NCBI GenBank assembly: GCA_001596155.1
Contig: CP014771.1
Span: 4,712,001-4,776,000, forward strand
Source of the DNA: Hymenobacter psoromatis
GTDB taxonomy: Bacteria; Bacteroidota; Bacteroidia; Cytophagales; Hymenobacteraceae
DNA length: 64,000 nucleotides
Direction of reading: 5' to 3'
The position numbers and the translations under genes were made by a program. Every line of letters starts with the position of its first letter. Positions within the stretch are counted from its first letter, which is position 1. Below, in pieces: positions 1 to 8,506 of this stretch. Under the pieces are notes generated by a model that did no database searches, was not told where the DNA came from, and saw nothing but the letters and a program-made list of their open reading frames with translations.

Positions 1-1
1 G

Positions 2-1261
2 AGCGCCGACGCCGACTACGTGCGCTACACCAGCCAGGAGGACCAGCGCTTCAACAACCTGCTCTTTGCGCCACTCAGCGACGTGGCCCAGGATGGCGGC
101 CAGCTGCGCAGCGCGCAAGCCGCCGCCGTGGCCATCCGGGCCGTCAAGGTGGACTACGTGCGACCCGTGCCGGGCACCAAATGGCGGGCCGAAGCCGGGG
201 CCAAAGCCAGCTGGGTAACCACCCGTAGCAGCATTCAATTCGATAAATTGCTGGCCGGTAACTGGCGGACTGACTCGCTGCGCACCAACCAGTTTCAGTA
301 CAACGAAGCCATCACGGCGGCCTACCTCAGCCTGAGCATTACCCTGGGCTGGCTTGAGCTAAAAGGCGGCCTGCGCGGCGAGCATACCCACTCCCTGGGC
401 GAGTCGCCGACCACCGGACAGCGCGTGGCGCGCGATTATTTTCAGCTTTTCCCGAGCCTGTTTGCCAATTACAAGTTCAGCGATAACGACCAGCTGGGGC
501 TGTCCGGCAGCCGCCGTATTACCCGCCCTTCCTACCAAAACCTGAACCCGTTTATCTCTTACACCGACTTCTATACCGTCAACGTGGGCAACCCCTACCT
601 GGCCCCGTCGCTATCCAACTCGCTCGTGCTCAACTACACGCATAAGGGCTTTCAGGTGCTGAGCCTGAGCTACCTGCGCGAAACCGCCGCGATGGGCGAC
701 GTCATTTTTCAGAACGACCAGACCAAGGTTACAACTCTCACCACCCAAAATCTCAACCAAGCCACTACCCTCAGCCTGACCTCGGGCGGCCACACCAACA
801 TCGGCAAGATTTGGGGGATGGACAACCAGTTGGGAGTCACGTACGGCGAAGTGCAAACCCGCATAGAGGGGCAGGACGTGCGCCTGTCGCGCTTCGGCTG
901 GTCGGCCAGCTCCGACCACACGTTTGCGCTGCCGCGCAATTACAAGCTGTTGGTGGGCGGCGATTACCAGTCGGCGGGGGTGAGCGGCTTGTTTGCCCTG
1001 AAAGCCAGCGGCGCGTTCAACCTCGGCCTCAAAAAGCAGCTGTGGGCCGACCGTGCCACCCTCAGCCTCAAGCTCAGCGACCTGTTTTACACCAACGGCT
1101 GGTTCAGCACCGTGCGCTACAACAACATCAACATGGACTGGACCAACCGCTACGAGAGCCGCCGGGTGTCGCTCAGCTTCACCTGCAAATTAGGCAGCGG
1201 CAAAACTCAGGCCCGGCACGCCGCCGGCAGCAGCGACGAAGAAGGCCGCGCCGGGCATTGA
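2..1261 (+). CDS. TonB-dependent receptor / outer-membrane beta-barrel protein, 3' part
   Basis: Only the C-terminal roughly 420 residues are inside the window; the reading frame is open back to base 2, so the gene begins upstream and the GTG at base 20 is internal. The visible part is a run of alternating aromatic/polar beta-strands of the Bacteroidota outer-membrane beta-barrel family: the QRFNN segment near the start, then RRITRPSYQNLNPF and a YGNPYL-like NVGNPYLAPSLSN segment, which are hallmarks of this barrel family. Expected place is the outer membrane, taking up a large substrate with TonB energy; the substrate cannot be read from the barrel. The C-terminus runs on past the last strand into a polar tail (about 20 residues). 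The stop TGA lies 27 bases before a long palindrome. Family assignment is firm, substrate unknown. Confidence 0.85.
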   Translation, partial: SADADYVRYTSQEDQRFNNLLFAPLSDVAQDGGQLRSAQAAAVAIRAVKVDYVRPVPGTKWRAEAGAKASWVTTRSSIQFDKLLAGNWRTDSLRTNQFQYNEAITAAYLSLSITLGWLELKGGLRGEHTHSLGESPTTGQRVARDYFQLFPSLFANYKFSDNDQLGLSGSRRITRPSYQNLNPFISYTDFYTVNVGNPYLAPSLSNSLVLNYTHKGFQVLSLSYLRETAAMGDVIFQNDQTKVTTLTTQNLNQATTLSLTSGGHTNIGKIWGMDNQLGVTYGEVQTRIEGQDVRLSRFGWSASSDHTFALPRNYKLLVGGDYQSAGVSGLFALKASGAFNLGLKKQLWADRATLSLKLSDLFYTNGWFSTVRYNNINMDWTNRYESRRVSLSFTCKLGSGKTQARHAAGSSDEEGRAGH

Positions 1262-1287
1262 GGGTAGGCTTTTAGGTTGGTATAGCT

Positions 1288-1382
1288 GCGGGCTGCCGGC
1301 TTTTGGGCCGGCTGTCCGCTCGTCGTTCGCGCCGCTTGTTCTCGCGACGAGTGGACAGCCGGCCCAAAAGCCGGCAGCCCGC
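1288..1382. repeat. Family A palindromic element, copy 1
   Basis: Inverted repeat with arms of about 37 bases (GCGGGCTGCCGGCTTTTGGG ... and its complement) around a loop of about 20 bases. It fills the space between the stops of the receptor gene and the convergent glycosyltransferase. Related copies are at 24231-24315 and 53694-53803. It may act as a bidirectional terminator; no transposase is present in it. Confidence 0.85.
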
Positions 1383-1393
1383 CGCGAACCACG

Positions 1394-2431
1394 CTAGGCC
1401 CGCATGTTATCCATTACCTGCGAAAAATATTTCCTACCCCTGCCAAAATACGCCCACACCAAACTGCCCGCATAAGTGCCCGCGCGCTGCCGCACCAGCA
1501 AATGCGGCTGGGCTAGGCGGCGGCGCTGCCGCCAGTAGCTGAGTTTCTGGAAAAAATGCCAATGCGCCCTACCCACCGCCTGCGCCTCGGGCCAGTTGCG
1601 GGCCAGCAGAAAGCGCAGCCCGGCCACCCAATCGAGCAGCAGACGCAGCGCGAATGCGTCGGCTAACTCGCTGGGAGCTGAGTTTTTATAAAGCAGCGCC
1701 AAACCATTGCGAAAGTTGAGATACGTCTTGCGCGGGCTCGATTTGGGCAAAGTGCCGCCGCCCACGTGCTGCACCACGCTCGCGCCGCCCGTGTACCAGA
1801 TTTCGTAGCCCGCGTTCTGCACGCGCCAGCAGAAATCAATCTCCTCCATGTGGGCAAAAAACGCCGGCTCCAAGCCACCCAATTCGCGCCAGACGCTAGC
1901 CCGCACTAGGCAGCAGGCACCGCTGGCCCAGGCCACGGGGCGCGCGTCGTCGTACTGGCCCCGGTCGGTTTCGAGCGTGTCGAAGAGCCGGCCCCGGCAG
2001 AAGGGGTAGGCCAGCCGGTCGAGGTAGCCGCCGCCGCCGCCAGCGTACTCGAAGAGGGTAGGGTCGCTGAAAGACAGTACTTTGGGTTGCACCGCAGCAA
2101 TGCGCTCATTGCTGACCAGCAGCGCCCGCAGCGGCGGCAGCCAGCCCGGCTGCACGGCCACATCGGAATTGAGCAGCACGAAAAATGGGCTGTCGAGCTG
2201 GGCCAGGGCCTGGTTATAGCCCTCACAAAACCCCAAATTCTCGCTGAAAACCAGCACTTCGACCTGCGGAAAGCCGTGGCGCAACAGCGGCACCGAGTCG
2301 TCGGTCGAGGCGTTGTCAGCCACTACCACCCGCGCGCCGGCCGCGTGCGCCAGCACCGCCGGTAGGAATTGCCGCAAAAAATGTTCGCCATTGTAATTGA
2401 GAATTACAATGGCCACGTCGGCGCAGTTCAA
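1394..2431 (-). CDS. Family 2 glycosyltransferase (rhamnosyltransferase-like)
   Basis: A GT-A fold, inverting glycosyltransferase that would move a sugar from a nucleotide donor to a cell-surface glycan or lipid at the inner face of the membrane. Visible in order: VAIVILNYNG at the N-terminus, DNASTDD (nucleotide binding), LLNSDVAVQPGW (the DxD-like metal site, here NSD), and HMEEIDFCWRVQNAGY (the E-D..R acceptor/catalytic motif). The C-terminal third is basic and aromatic with no clear membrane segment. Length of about 345 residues is normal for the family. The first in-frame start is a TTG; a GTG five codons later, just before the AIVILNYNG strand, is equally possible. It is convergent with the receptor gene and ends 11 bases from palindrome A1. 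No neighbouring capsule or LPS genes show its pathway. Confidence 0.85.
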   Translation of the reverse strand: MNCADVAIVILNYNGEHFLRQFLPAVLAHAAGARVVVADNASTDDSVPLLRHGFPQVEVLVFSENLGFCEGYNQALAQLDSPFFVLLNSDVAVQPGWLPPLRALLVSNERIAAVQPKVLSFSDPTLFEYAGGGGGYLDRLAYPFCRGRLFDTLETDRGQYDDARPVAWASGACCLVRASVWRELGGLEPAFFAHMEEIDFCWRVQNAGYEIWYTGGASVVQHVGGGTLPKSSPRKTYLNFRNGLALLYKNSAPSELADAFALRLLLDWVAGLRFLLARNWPEAQAVGRAHWHFFQKLSYWRQRRRLAQPHLLVRQRAGTYAGSLVWAYFGRGRKYFSQVMDNMRA

Positions 2432-2541
2432 AGGGGAAATAGAATTAAATTAAGATTGAGGGTTTGCAAATAACGGTCACAAGCGAACGCCAGATGAGCA
2501 TCACCGTTCTTTATTTAAGTAAGAGCGACCGCTCAAAACCC

Positions 2542-2880
2542 CTATATCCCAAAATTATTCAAATCCAAACCCGGCAAGTTGGGCAGCAGGCCGCTGGTTT
2601 GGCGCTGCAGTTCGCTTTTGGCCATTTCTCCGGCGGCTTCGAGGGCTTTGTTGACGGCCGCTACCACGAGGTCGGGCAGCATTTCGCGGTCCTCAGGCGT
2701 CAGCAGCGATGGGTCAATTTCGAGCTTCACAAGGGTGCGGTGGCCGTTAGCGGTGGCTTTTACCAAGCCGCCCCCCGCCTCGCCGGTGGCGGTAATGTGC
2801 TGGAGCTGGCCCTGGGCCTGCTGCATCTTGTCTTGCAGCTCCTTCACCTTGCCCATCATGCCCATCATGTCAAATGCCAT
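2542..2880 (-). CDS. ybaB: YbaB/EbfC family nucleoid-associated protein
   Basis: A small DNA-binding protein (112 residues) that in other bacteria forms a tweezer-shaped dimer and binds DNA non-specifically or with weak preference. The family features are all visible: MAFDMMGMMGKVKELQDKMQ with a Met-rich start and long amphipathic helix, the VKATANGHRTLVKLEIDP strand region, and a C-terminal helix ending in a short LPGL tail. The start ATG at 2878-2880 is fixed by homology of the N-terminus. The first eight codons lie inside the left copy of a 27-bp direct repeat bounding the integrated element, so the gene body is intact but everything upstream of its start codon now belongs to the element; the original upstream DNA lies beyond 9426. 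It is usually found near dnaX/recR; that context is absent here. Confidence 0.93.
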   Translation of the reverse strand: MAFDMMGMMGKVKELQDKMQQAQGQLQHITATGEAGGGLVKATANGHRTLVKLEIDPSLLTPEDREMLPDLVVAAVNKALEAAGEMAKSELQRQTSGLLPNLPGLDLNNFGI

Positions 2881-2883
2881 AGT
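2857..2883. repeat. Left attachment-site copy (27-bp direct repeat)
   Basis: The repeat begins CATGCCCATCATG and ends GCCATAGT; on the minus strand it reads the start ATG of ybaB and the next seven codons plus 3 bases upstream. The bases on either side differ from those around the copy at 9400, so the identity is exactly 27 bp as read by eye. Confidence 0.9.
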
Positions 2884-3008
2884 AAAAAATGCTCTGTAAT
2901 GAGCTTAAATGAGGTTTTTTAGTTGATGCCGGTAAAAGGTCAATAGGGAGCCGGTAAAAAGATTATTCTCTGAAATCAAGTAAACATTCATCTTTAACCT
3001 TCTTTGAA

Positions 3009-4355
3009 ATGTCCAAAATCGGCTTTAAACTCCTGCAAACTTCTAAAGATGCAGATGAAAGACAAATTTACGTGATTCACCGTCATAAGAACTCTGACTT
3101 CATGCGTAGTGTAGGACTGAGCATCTTACCAGCCCACTTTGATTTGAAGACTGGTAGGGCTGCTGGTGTCTCTAATGCTCCTGAAATCAACAAGACTATT
3201 CAAGCTCTAGTTTCTGATATGGAGACAGCAGCTAGAAATTGTGAAGGCAAGGGTCTAGAGCCTACCAAGCCAGTAATACAGGTTGCTTATGAGGAGCTAC
3301 TAGTTAAGGCATCTTTAAGCACTGTTTTAAAGCCTCAGACAGCTCAAATATTAGGCTCAGCACTAGAATGTCTTTATGAGGAATTGAGAGGCTTAGAGGC
3401 TGCTGTAATAGCTAAGAAAGTAGCTATTGAATCTGAGGAGCTAAAGCAAGGGTTGTTTAAAAATATGCTTTTGGCTGATTACGTTGACAAGTACATTCTA
3501 GCTAGGAAAGAAACTTTAGCAGCTAATTCAATTCGCCTGTTCCCAAACCTCAAAGAATGGATTATAAAATTCAGCCCATTATGGAGGATTGACAACATCA
3601 CCAAGACTACCTTAACTGAGTTTCAAAATTTCTTGATTAAGCAGGATAAGAAGTCCGGTTCTATTGCTGACTTAGTAACCAAGCTGAAAAGCGTAGTTTT
3701 ATACTATGAAGATGAATTGCAACTTGACCTTAAATCTTTCCGGTCTTTTAAACTTGGGTTTCAGAAGAAGCGGAATGATAATGTCATCTACCTTAATAAA
3801 TATGAGTTACAAGCTCTTTTAGACTTGGATTTGAGTAAACCAACTGACACTATTACTAGAGATGTATTCTGTTTAATGTCTCTTACAGGTTTACGTTGGG
3901 CAGACTGCTATGTAAAGCCTGAGCAGATTGAGAAAAATAATCTCAGAGTCATTACCGAGAAGACTGATACTGATTTGCTGATTCCAATCAGTTTGCAGGC
4001 TCATGAAATTCTATGTAGGCTGTTTGCTCGTGAGGATTATAAGCCACTGGTTAGCCAGCACTTTAATGAGCGTATTAAGAATATTTGTGCTCTAGTTCCT
4101 GAAATTGCTGAGAAGAAGGAGCTTGTGAAGACTTATAAAGGCAAGAATAAGGCTGATAGTAAGGTGTACAAACCTAAACCCAGCCTGATTACTTGCCACA
4201 CAGGTAGGCGCACATTCATTAATCTTGCTTTATCTAAGGGCATTTCACCAGCTACTATTGCCTCAATTGTAGGACATGAAGGCACTGAATTGATTATGAA
4301 GACGTACTCTAATAAGTCAGTTGGAATTGAGAAAATCAGTGAGCTACTTGATTAA
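3009..4355 (+). CDS. Tyrosine site-specific recombinase (integrase)
   Basis: Catalyses integration and excision of the element by strand exchange through a 3'-phosphotyrosine. The 448-residue protein has an N-terminal arm-type domain, a SAM-like core-binding domain (about 150-245, with LADYVDKYI and TLTEFQNFL) and a catalytic domain (about 255-448). The catalytic set is visible: R296 in LTGLRWAD, H397 and R400 in CHTGRR, H423 in VGHEG and nucleophile Y433 in MKTYSNKS. The arrangement is that of Bacteroidota phage/transposon integrases. The ATG lies 126 bases inside the left direct repeat, the usual place for an integrase next to its att site. Codon use is AT-rich, unlike the chromosomal genes. 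A strong hairpin follows at 4378. Confidence 0.93.
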   Translation: MSKIGFKLLQTSKDADERQIYVIHRHKNSDFMRSVGLSILPAHFDLKTGRAAGVSNAPEINKTIQALVSDMETAARNCEGKGLEPTKPVIQVAYEELLVKASLSTVLKPQTAQILGSALECLYEELRGLEAAVIAKKVAIESEELKQGLFKNMLLADYVDKYILARKETLAANSIRLFPNLKEWIIKFSPLWRIDNITKTTLTEFQNFLIKQDKKSGSIADLVTKLKSVVLYYEDELQLDLKSFRSFKLGFQKKRNDNVIYLNKYELQALLDLDLSKPTDTITRDVFCLMSLTGLRWADCYVKPEQIEKNNLRVITEKTDTDLLIPISLQAHEILCRLFAREDYKPLVSQHFNERIKNICALVPEIAEKKELVKTYKGKNKADSKVYKPKPSLITCHTGRRTFINLALSKGISPATIASIVGHEGTELIMKTYSNKSVGIEKISELLD

Positions 4356-4377
4356 CTAGTGTAGCTGAGGCATAAAG

Positions 4378-4424
4378 AAGAAGCACAGGAAAGGAAACTA
4401 CTCCTGACTCTGTGCTTCTTTTTT
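4378..4424. terminator. Rho-independent terminator after the integrase
   Basis: Stem AAGAAGCACAG / CTGTGCTTCTT around a 21-base loop, followed by a T-run on the plus strand and preceded by A-rich sequence, so it may work in both directions. It starts 22 bases after the integrase stop. Confidence 0.8.
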
Positions 4425-4599
4425 CAATCACCTGAAATATAACCTCAGCTAAAAACCTGAATTGTTATCACTCGTAATCAAAGTAGTTATTTAGAATAAT
4501 TATAAATACTATATCCTCTAATTAATTATTATTGTGTGTCGCATTATTCTTACAAAAACTCTTATTAAATGAATTCTCTTGAGAATATTTTGTGACAGA

Positions 4600-6198
4600 C
4601 TACAATTTGAAATTAATTGCTTTAGAAGCACCAATTACTATTCCATCAACCCGCTTACCTGTTTTTGGATGCTTTATTTTTTGAGAATGAATGCAATAAT
4701 AATCTTCTAGGTTCTTAGCAGTGGGCTTGCCATCAATTTGTAAAATGGAATAAGCTGCCTGCAACTTTTCTTTCGCTTGAGGAAGAGTAAGTACGTCATT
4801 TGGTTTCAAGCATAAAATGTTTCTCACTCTTTGATGGTTTTTAGTCTTCTTATCCTTTTTAATTATTTCTTCTTTAAATGCCTTTTGTCTGTAGCCTAAT
4901 GCTTTCATCTTCTCTGACCCTAATTTCTCATAAGCTTGTTGAATAATATCTAATGTATCTCCATCTCTAACGTCTGGTAATACTTGATTAAAAAGTGAAG
5001 CAAATACGTAATTTTGTTGATAATCGATGTAATCTAGACACAGAGTTTCAAAGTCTGGTTTCTGAGCTAATGCTAACTTATTTATACCTTCCAATTCAGG
5101 CAAAGGATTACCAACGTAATTATATTCAATGTCATTTATTTTGAATGTATGAGATTTATTCTCACTTCCTTTTGCTACTTTGTATGTAGCATGTTGAGTG
5201 TCAAAGGCATTTAATCTTGATAGTTGAGCAATGTCATTAACTATTAATTCATCAGTTTCTTTTCTGTAAAATAAATATTCGCTCTTAGCAGCACCATTTT
5301 TAAGCATCTCTTTGGTTCCCTCTTTTGAAGTTGGATAATCATCAACTGCATCTTTAGCTTTTGCAAGCTGCCCCATTACTTGAGCTTCATAAGTGTCTCT
5401 GTCTAAGTATTTATCAAACTCATCAGCAGAATAAAGCATTACTAGCTTGTTTCTCACCTCTGCGTTTCTAATTCTGCCAATAATTTGAGGAATAGTGGTG
5501 GTAATGTCAACTTTAGTATGGTCTTTTCTCCCATCAACAATTACGTAGCTGACAGCATGTGTATCAAATATGTCTTGTCCAGAAAATGCAGTCGAAGTAT
5601 AGAAATTTATTTTTTTAGCAGTATCGGTAGTGCATCCTATCTTGTAAGCAGTGCCTAAGTCATTCTTTAATTTAGCTCTATTTTCACTAGTATTCGCGGT
5701 AACTATTTTTATTAGATTAGCTAAATTAGTGCCCTTGTAAGCCTTTTTTACCTTTCTAATAATAGCAGTAATACTAGTGACTGAATTTAGAAAAATATGA
5801 GCATTAAATAAAATTAATTCTTCCTGAATTAAATAATAAAGAACTAATAATGCTGAATAATCATCAATATTCTTTTTAGAAGTTCTGCGTTCAATACTTA
5901 CAGTTTCTATATTTTCCCACTCCACTTTGACTTTAGGAATATTTAATAAAGCAGGTAATTGATATTTTTCTCTTACAGGTGTAGCAGTCATTAGGCAATA
6001 AGATTTAAATTTACTCATATTATCCATGATATTATAAATAGCGCCATATCTGTAAGCACCTGCTTCTAACATCATGTGAGATTCATCAACTAGTAATTTC
6101 CAATCCCTCACTTCATCTTCTAATGCAGTTACTATGTTTGGTAAGGAGTCATAAGTAACTATTATTTTCTGTCCACCATCCTTAATAAATAATTTCAC
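4600..6198 (-). CDS. SF2 (DEAD/DEAH-like) replication helicase, C-terminal part, frameshifted
   Basis: This open frame holds helicase motif II as DESHMM, motif III as MTATPV, and motif VI as QIIGRIRNAE, followed by about 300 residues ending in a basic region (TAKNLEDYYCIHSQKIKHPK) that could bind DNA. It lacks motif I (Walker A); this is in the upstream frame at 6270-6521. The frame stays open upstream of the annotated GTG at 6198 to about base 6280 and reads on sensibly (NICVIDGDAV...), so the two parts belong to one protein of about 690 residues broken by a missing base in an A-run near 6277-6285. In mobile elements of this phylum such helicases usually serve plasmid-like replication; that role is inferred. 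Possible explanations are a real pseudogene, a sequencing error in an A-run, or recoding; no canonical X XXY YYZ slippery site is present. Confidence 0.72.
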   Translation of the reverse strand: MKLFIKDGGQKIIVTYDSLPNIVTALEDEVRDWKLLVDESHMMLEAGAYRYGAIYNIMDNMSKFKSYCLMTATPVREKYQLPALLNIPKVKVEWENIETVSIERRTSKKNIDDYSALLVLYYLIQEELILFNAHIFLNSVTSITAIIRKVKKAYKGTNLANLIKIVTANTSENRAKLKNDLGTAYKIGCTTDTAKKINFYTSTAFSGQDIFDTHAVSYVIVDGRKDHTKVDITTTIPQIIGRIRNAEVRNKLVMLYSADEFDKYLDRDTYEAQVMGQLAKAKDAVDDYPTSKEGTKEMLKNGAAKSEYLFYRKETDELIVNDIAQLSRLNAFDTQHATYKVAKGSENKSHTFKINDIEYNYVGNPLPELEGINKLALAQKPDFETLCLDYIDYQQNYVFASLFNQVLPDVRDGDTLDIIQQAYEKLGSEKMKALGYRQKAFKEEIIKKDKKTKNHQRVRNILCLKPNDVLTLPQAKEKLQAAYSILQIDGKPTAKNLEDYYCIHSQKIKHPKTGKRVDGIVIGASKAINFKL

Positions 6199-6269
6199 CT
6201 TCTCAATCCTAGCTGCTGCTCCTTTCTCATCATTTTCATTAACTGCATCCCCATCAATAACACAAATAT

Positions 6270-6521
6270 TTACTTTATTTTATTATCTTTGGCCCAGGTT
6301 TGTTTATTCTCTCCTATTCCTTTAAATGGCATAGCAATAACATACTTCACTTGATTCTGTAGAGCTACAGTAGTTCCACCGCATCCAGTAAGTACTTTAT
6401 TAAAATGGCAATTGTCTGGTAAGTCATCAAATCCTTCAATATCTGATAAATAACGTTGATTGCCTTGTGCATCTATGGCAGAGCCTGCTTTGATGATTCT
6501 TTCCTCTTGTAAATTACTCAT
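6270..6521 (-). CDS. SF2 replication helicase, N-terminal part with Walker A
   Basis: About 83 residues from the ATG at 6519-6521. It contains an altered Walker A, LTGCGGTTVAL, followed by YVIAMPFKG (motif Ia region), and stops at 6270 just where the next frame (4600-6198) takes over. The G-x-G-G-T-T form of the P-loop, instead of GxGKT, means the usual P-loop lysine is not at its standard place. The longer open frame reaching 6680 starts from a TTG lying inside a good -33/-7 promoter (6678-6708), so the internal ATG is the better start and leaves a leader of about 150 bases. Read together with the downstream frame this is one disrupted helicase gene. Confidence 0.65.
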   Translation of the reverse strand: MSNLQEERIIKAGSAIDAQGNQRYLSDIEGFDDLPDNCHFNKVLTGCGGTTVALQNQVKYVIAMPFKGIGENKQTWAKDNKIK

Positions 6522-6677
6522 AGTTGATATTTTAAGTTTATTATCTCTTATTAAATTGTCTGATTTTGCTCCTTTAAAATCTTCTTTATATAGGGTTCTT
6601 GCAAGAATTTCCCGACAGCATAAAGCAAAAAGAGAGGCAACTATTAGCTGCCTTTGATTCTGCTGTTTTATCTTATA

Positions 6678-6708
6678 CAAAGATAGTGAATAATTATTTA
6701 ATATACAA
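6678..6708 (-). promoter_or_regulatory. Bacteroidota-type promoter for the element helicase
   Basis: On the minus strand a TTG (6706-6708) is followed after 20 bases by TATCTTTG (6678-6685), matching the phylum consensus TTG-N17-23-TAnnTTTG. It lies in the AT-rich gap divergent from the gene at 6834 and sets the helicase start downstream of it. Confidence 0.6.
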
Positions 6709-6833
6709 GCTTTTATATGTAAATTTTTGATTTATTTTCTCGAACTTTTCACTACATTGCAGTAGCTTCTAGCACGTTGAGTGCATTTGAAGCCAAATTC
6801 AGCCTATTCTACCCACTTTAGCAACCTTTCATC

Positions 6834-7604
6834 ATGCTTGCATTCATTGGATTCATAGTCCTCTTGATTTTTGGTAAGTTTCTCTGGGATACCTATGTTA
6901 CTGGTAAGACTGATAAGGATTGGGAATCTCACAAGAAGAATGAGCCTGAGAAAGCTGCTCGTATAACTAACAGCGCCACATTTGACATGAGCAGTGATTA
7001 CAAGCCCAATTCTATGCACCAGCAAGCAAGCCTTAACATGATTGCAGCACAGCTTCAATGTGAGTCATCAGAAGCTAAAGAAACTTATCAAAACGTAATC
7101 AGAGAAGAATTAGCTAATGAAGCAGGCAGCTTTGAACAGTTTAAGCAGTCAATCAAAGAGATAAGACAGCATAAATATAAGCAAGCTCTCTCAATGCAAT
7201 TTGACCCTGATGATACTCCTGCTGCTTTTATGGAGCGTTGGATGCAAGAACTGCTAGATGAAGTTAGTAAACCTAGTGTAATTATTAATATTAATGCTAA
7301 GGATTATTTAGCAAAAGCTAATGAAGCTATAGCTAAAAATAATCGTGAAGAAGCTATTGATTTATTAGAAAAATCACTGCTTTACATAGATAAGAAATCA
7401 CCTCATTATCTGCAAAATGCTGTTGGAGAATGCTACTTAGCTTTACACCTTTACATAAGGGCATATGATTGCTTCAAAAAGGCTTGGTGTAATGTAATCT
7501 TATTTGAGCTTAATAATAAGACTTTAGTAGATAAAATCATCACTAACAAAGATAACACGCTTTTACTCGCCTTGATTGAATCCACAGAAGCTATTAAAAA
7601 TTAA
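6834..7604 (+). CDS. Membrane-anchored TPR-like protein of the element
   Basis: Not recognised as a named family. The N-terminus is a single membrane segment (MLAFIGFIVLLIFGKFLW) without a cleavage site, so the protein should be anchored with a mostly cytoplasmic, charged body. The C-terminal half (about 155-235) reads as TPR-like helical pairs: AKANEAIAKNNREEAIDLLEK and HYLQNAVGECYLALHLYIRAYDCFKKA. It is divergent from the helicase. The frame ends at a stop just after an A5 run; dropping one A there continues into the open frame 7576-7821, so the true protein may be about 330 residues. Codon use is AT-rich like the rest of the island. Function unknown; TPR proteins bind partner proteins. Confidence 0.6.
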   Translation: MLAFIGFIVLLIFGKFLWDTYVTGKTDKDWESHKKNEPEKAARITNSATFDMSSDYKPNSMHQQASLNMIAAQLQCESSEAKETYQNVIREELANEAGSFEQFKQSIKEIRQHKYKQALSMQFDPDDTPAAFMERWMQELLDEVSKPSVIININAKDYLAKANEAIAKNNREEAIDLLEKSLLYIDKKSPHYLQNAVGECYLALHLYIRAYDCFKKAWCNVILFELNNKTLVDKIITNKDNTLLLALIESTEAIKN

Positions 7605-7821
7605 GCCTAAGCTTACTATCGACCATAAAGAACAAGGGGAAACTACCCATTCACCAGAAATTCTTGCAGACTCTAATGAAGCTGAAAGACGAGCAGTAGC
7701 TAAAGCTCTTGCTGGCAACAAGTATGCTCATCTTGCTGCTAAAGCTTCTACTCCAATTGTAGAGCCTGACCCTTCTACTGCTAAAGAATCTTTTGAAGCA
7801 GGGGATGAAATGTCTCTTTGA
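7576..7821 (+). pseudogene. Probable frameshifted C-terminus of the TPR-like protein
   Basis: An open frame in the +1 frame that overlaps the end of the preceding gene by 29 bases and has no ATG or good start of its own (only a TTG at 7576). Removing one A from the AAAAA run just before the upstream stop at 7602 would join EAIK to IKPKLTIDHKEQ and give a single protein. The tail is polar and Ala/Glu-rich (AERRAVAKALAGNKYAHL), with no motif I know. It could instead be a tiny independent gene. Together with the helicase this is the second A-run frameshift in the island. Confidence 0.45.
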
Positions 7822-8047
7822 ATCAAATTCTCTGTGTCAGCAAGGAAGTTAGGTTAAGCATACAAGCTCTATTTTGACTAATCAGCTTTTTGCTTGTTAT
7901 TCAATCACCCTATTATATAGCTTAATTTTAGAAATTTCTAAATTTTTTATTTATGTTAAATTTAAAGGTTACATCTAAAACAGACCCTGCCTAAGATTTG
8001 AGGTTGATGTACCCAACCACTTTTTCAATAGTTAATTAATCAGCCGA

Positions 8048-8443
8048 ATGAAAAATCTATTACAGATTGCACTCATCATACTTTGTTTCCCTACACTTTC
8101 CGCTGTAGCTCAAACGGGCAGTTACTCAATGTATAGTTTAAAGGTATACGCACATGGTGGATTACAAGCTAAGCGTGAGTTAGAAGCAGGTAAACATATT
8201 TTAGTTGTTAATGAGACAGAATCTAAGATAACTTATGGGGATGATATTTTTAAAATAGTTGGCAGAGGAACCCAACACGATGACAAAAATGTGGTTGTAT
8301 ATACTGTAGAGCAACCATCTGATAATGCAGAGACAGTTAGTAATTATATAAGTGTAGACACATTTTTTAAAATGATTCGTTTTATTAGTCCTGAAAAAGA
8401 TAAAAATGGATACACACCATACATTGAATTTAATTTTAGATAG
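8048..8443 (+). CDS. Exported protein of unknown function (element cargo)
   Basis: 131 residues beginning with a clear signal peptide (MKNLLQIALIILCFPTLSAVAQ, cleavage likely after AVAQ). The mature part is short and beta-rich with YSMYSLKVYAHGG near its start and ends in EFNFR. No family recognised. Low GC and position inside the direct repeats mark it as element cargo rather than a chromosomal gene. Predicted place is the periplasm. No terminator is obvious after it; it is convergent with the next gene at 8507. Confidence 0.6.
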   Translation: MKNLLQIALIILCFPTLSAVAQTGSYSMYSLKVYAHGGLQAKRELEAGKHILVVNETESKITYGDDIFKIVGRGTQHDDKNVVVYTVEQPSDNAETVSNYISVDTFFKMIRFISPEKDKNGYTPYIEFNFR

Positions 8444-8506
8444 TTATTGTCACTTTGCTGTTAGGCTGAGCTTTATCCAGCGAAATGAGGATGAAAGTAT
8501 TGTTAC

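Noticed and set aside
2471..2513. Possible terminator of ybaB (AACGGT ... ACCGTT)
   Set aside because: Only 6-7 paired bases with a long loop and no T-run; too weak to report.
6270..6300. Programmed -1 frameshift in the helicase
   Set aside because: The A-rich site AATAAAATAAAG does not fit the X XXY YYZ slippery pattern and no clear downstream structure was seen; indel or base-call error is simpler.
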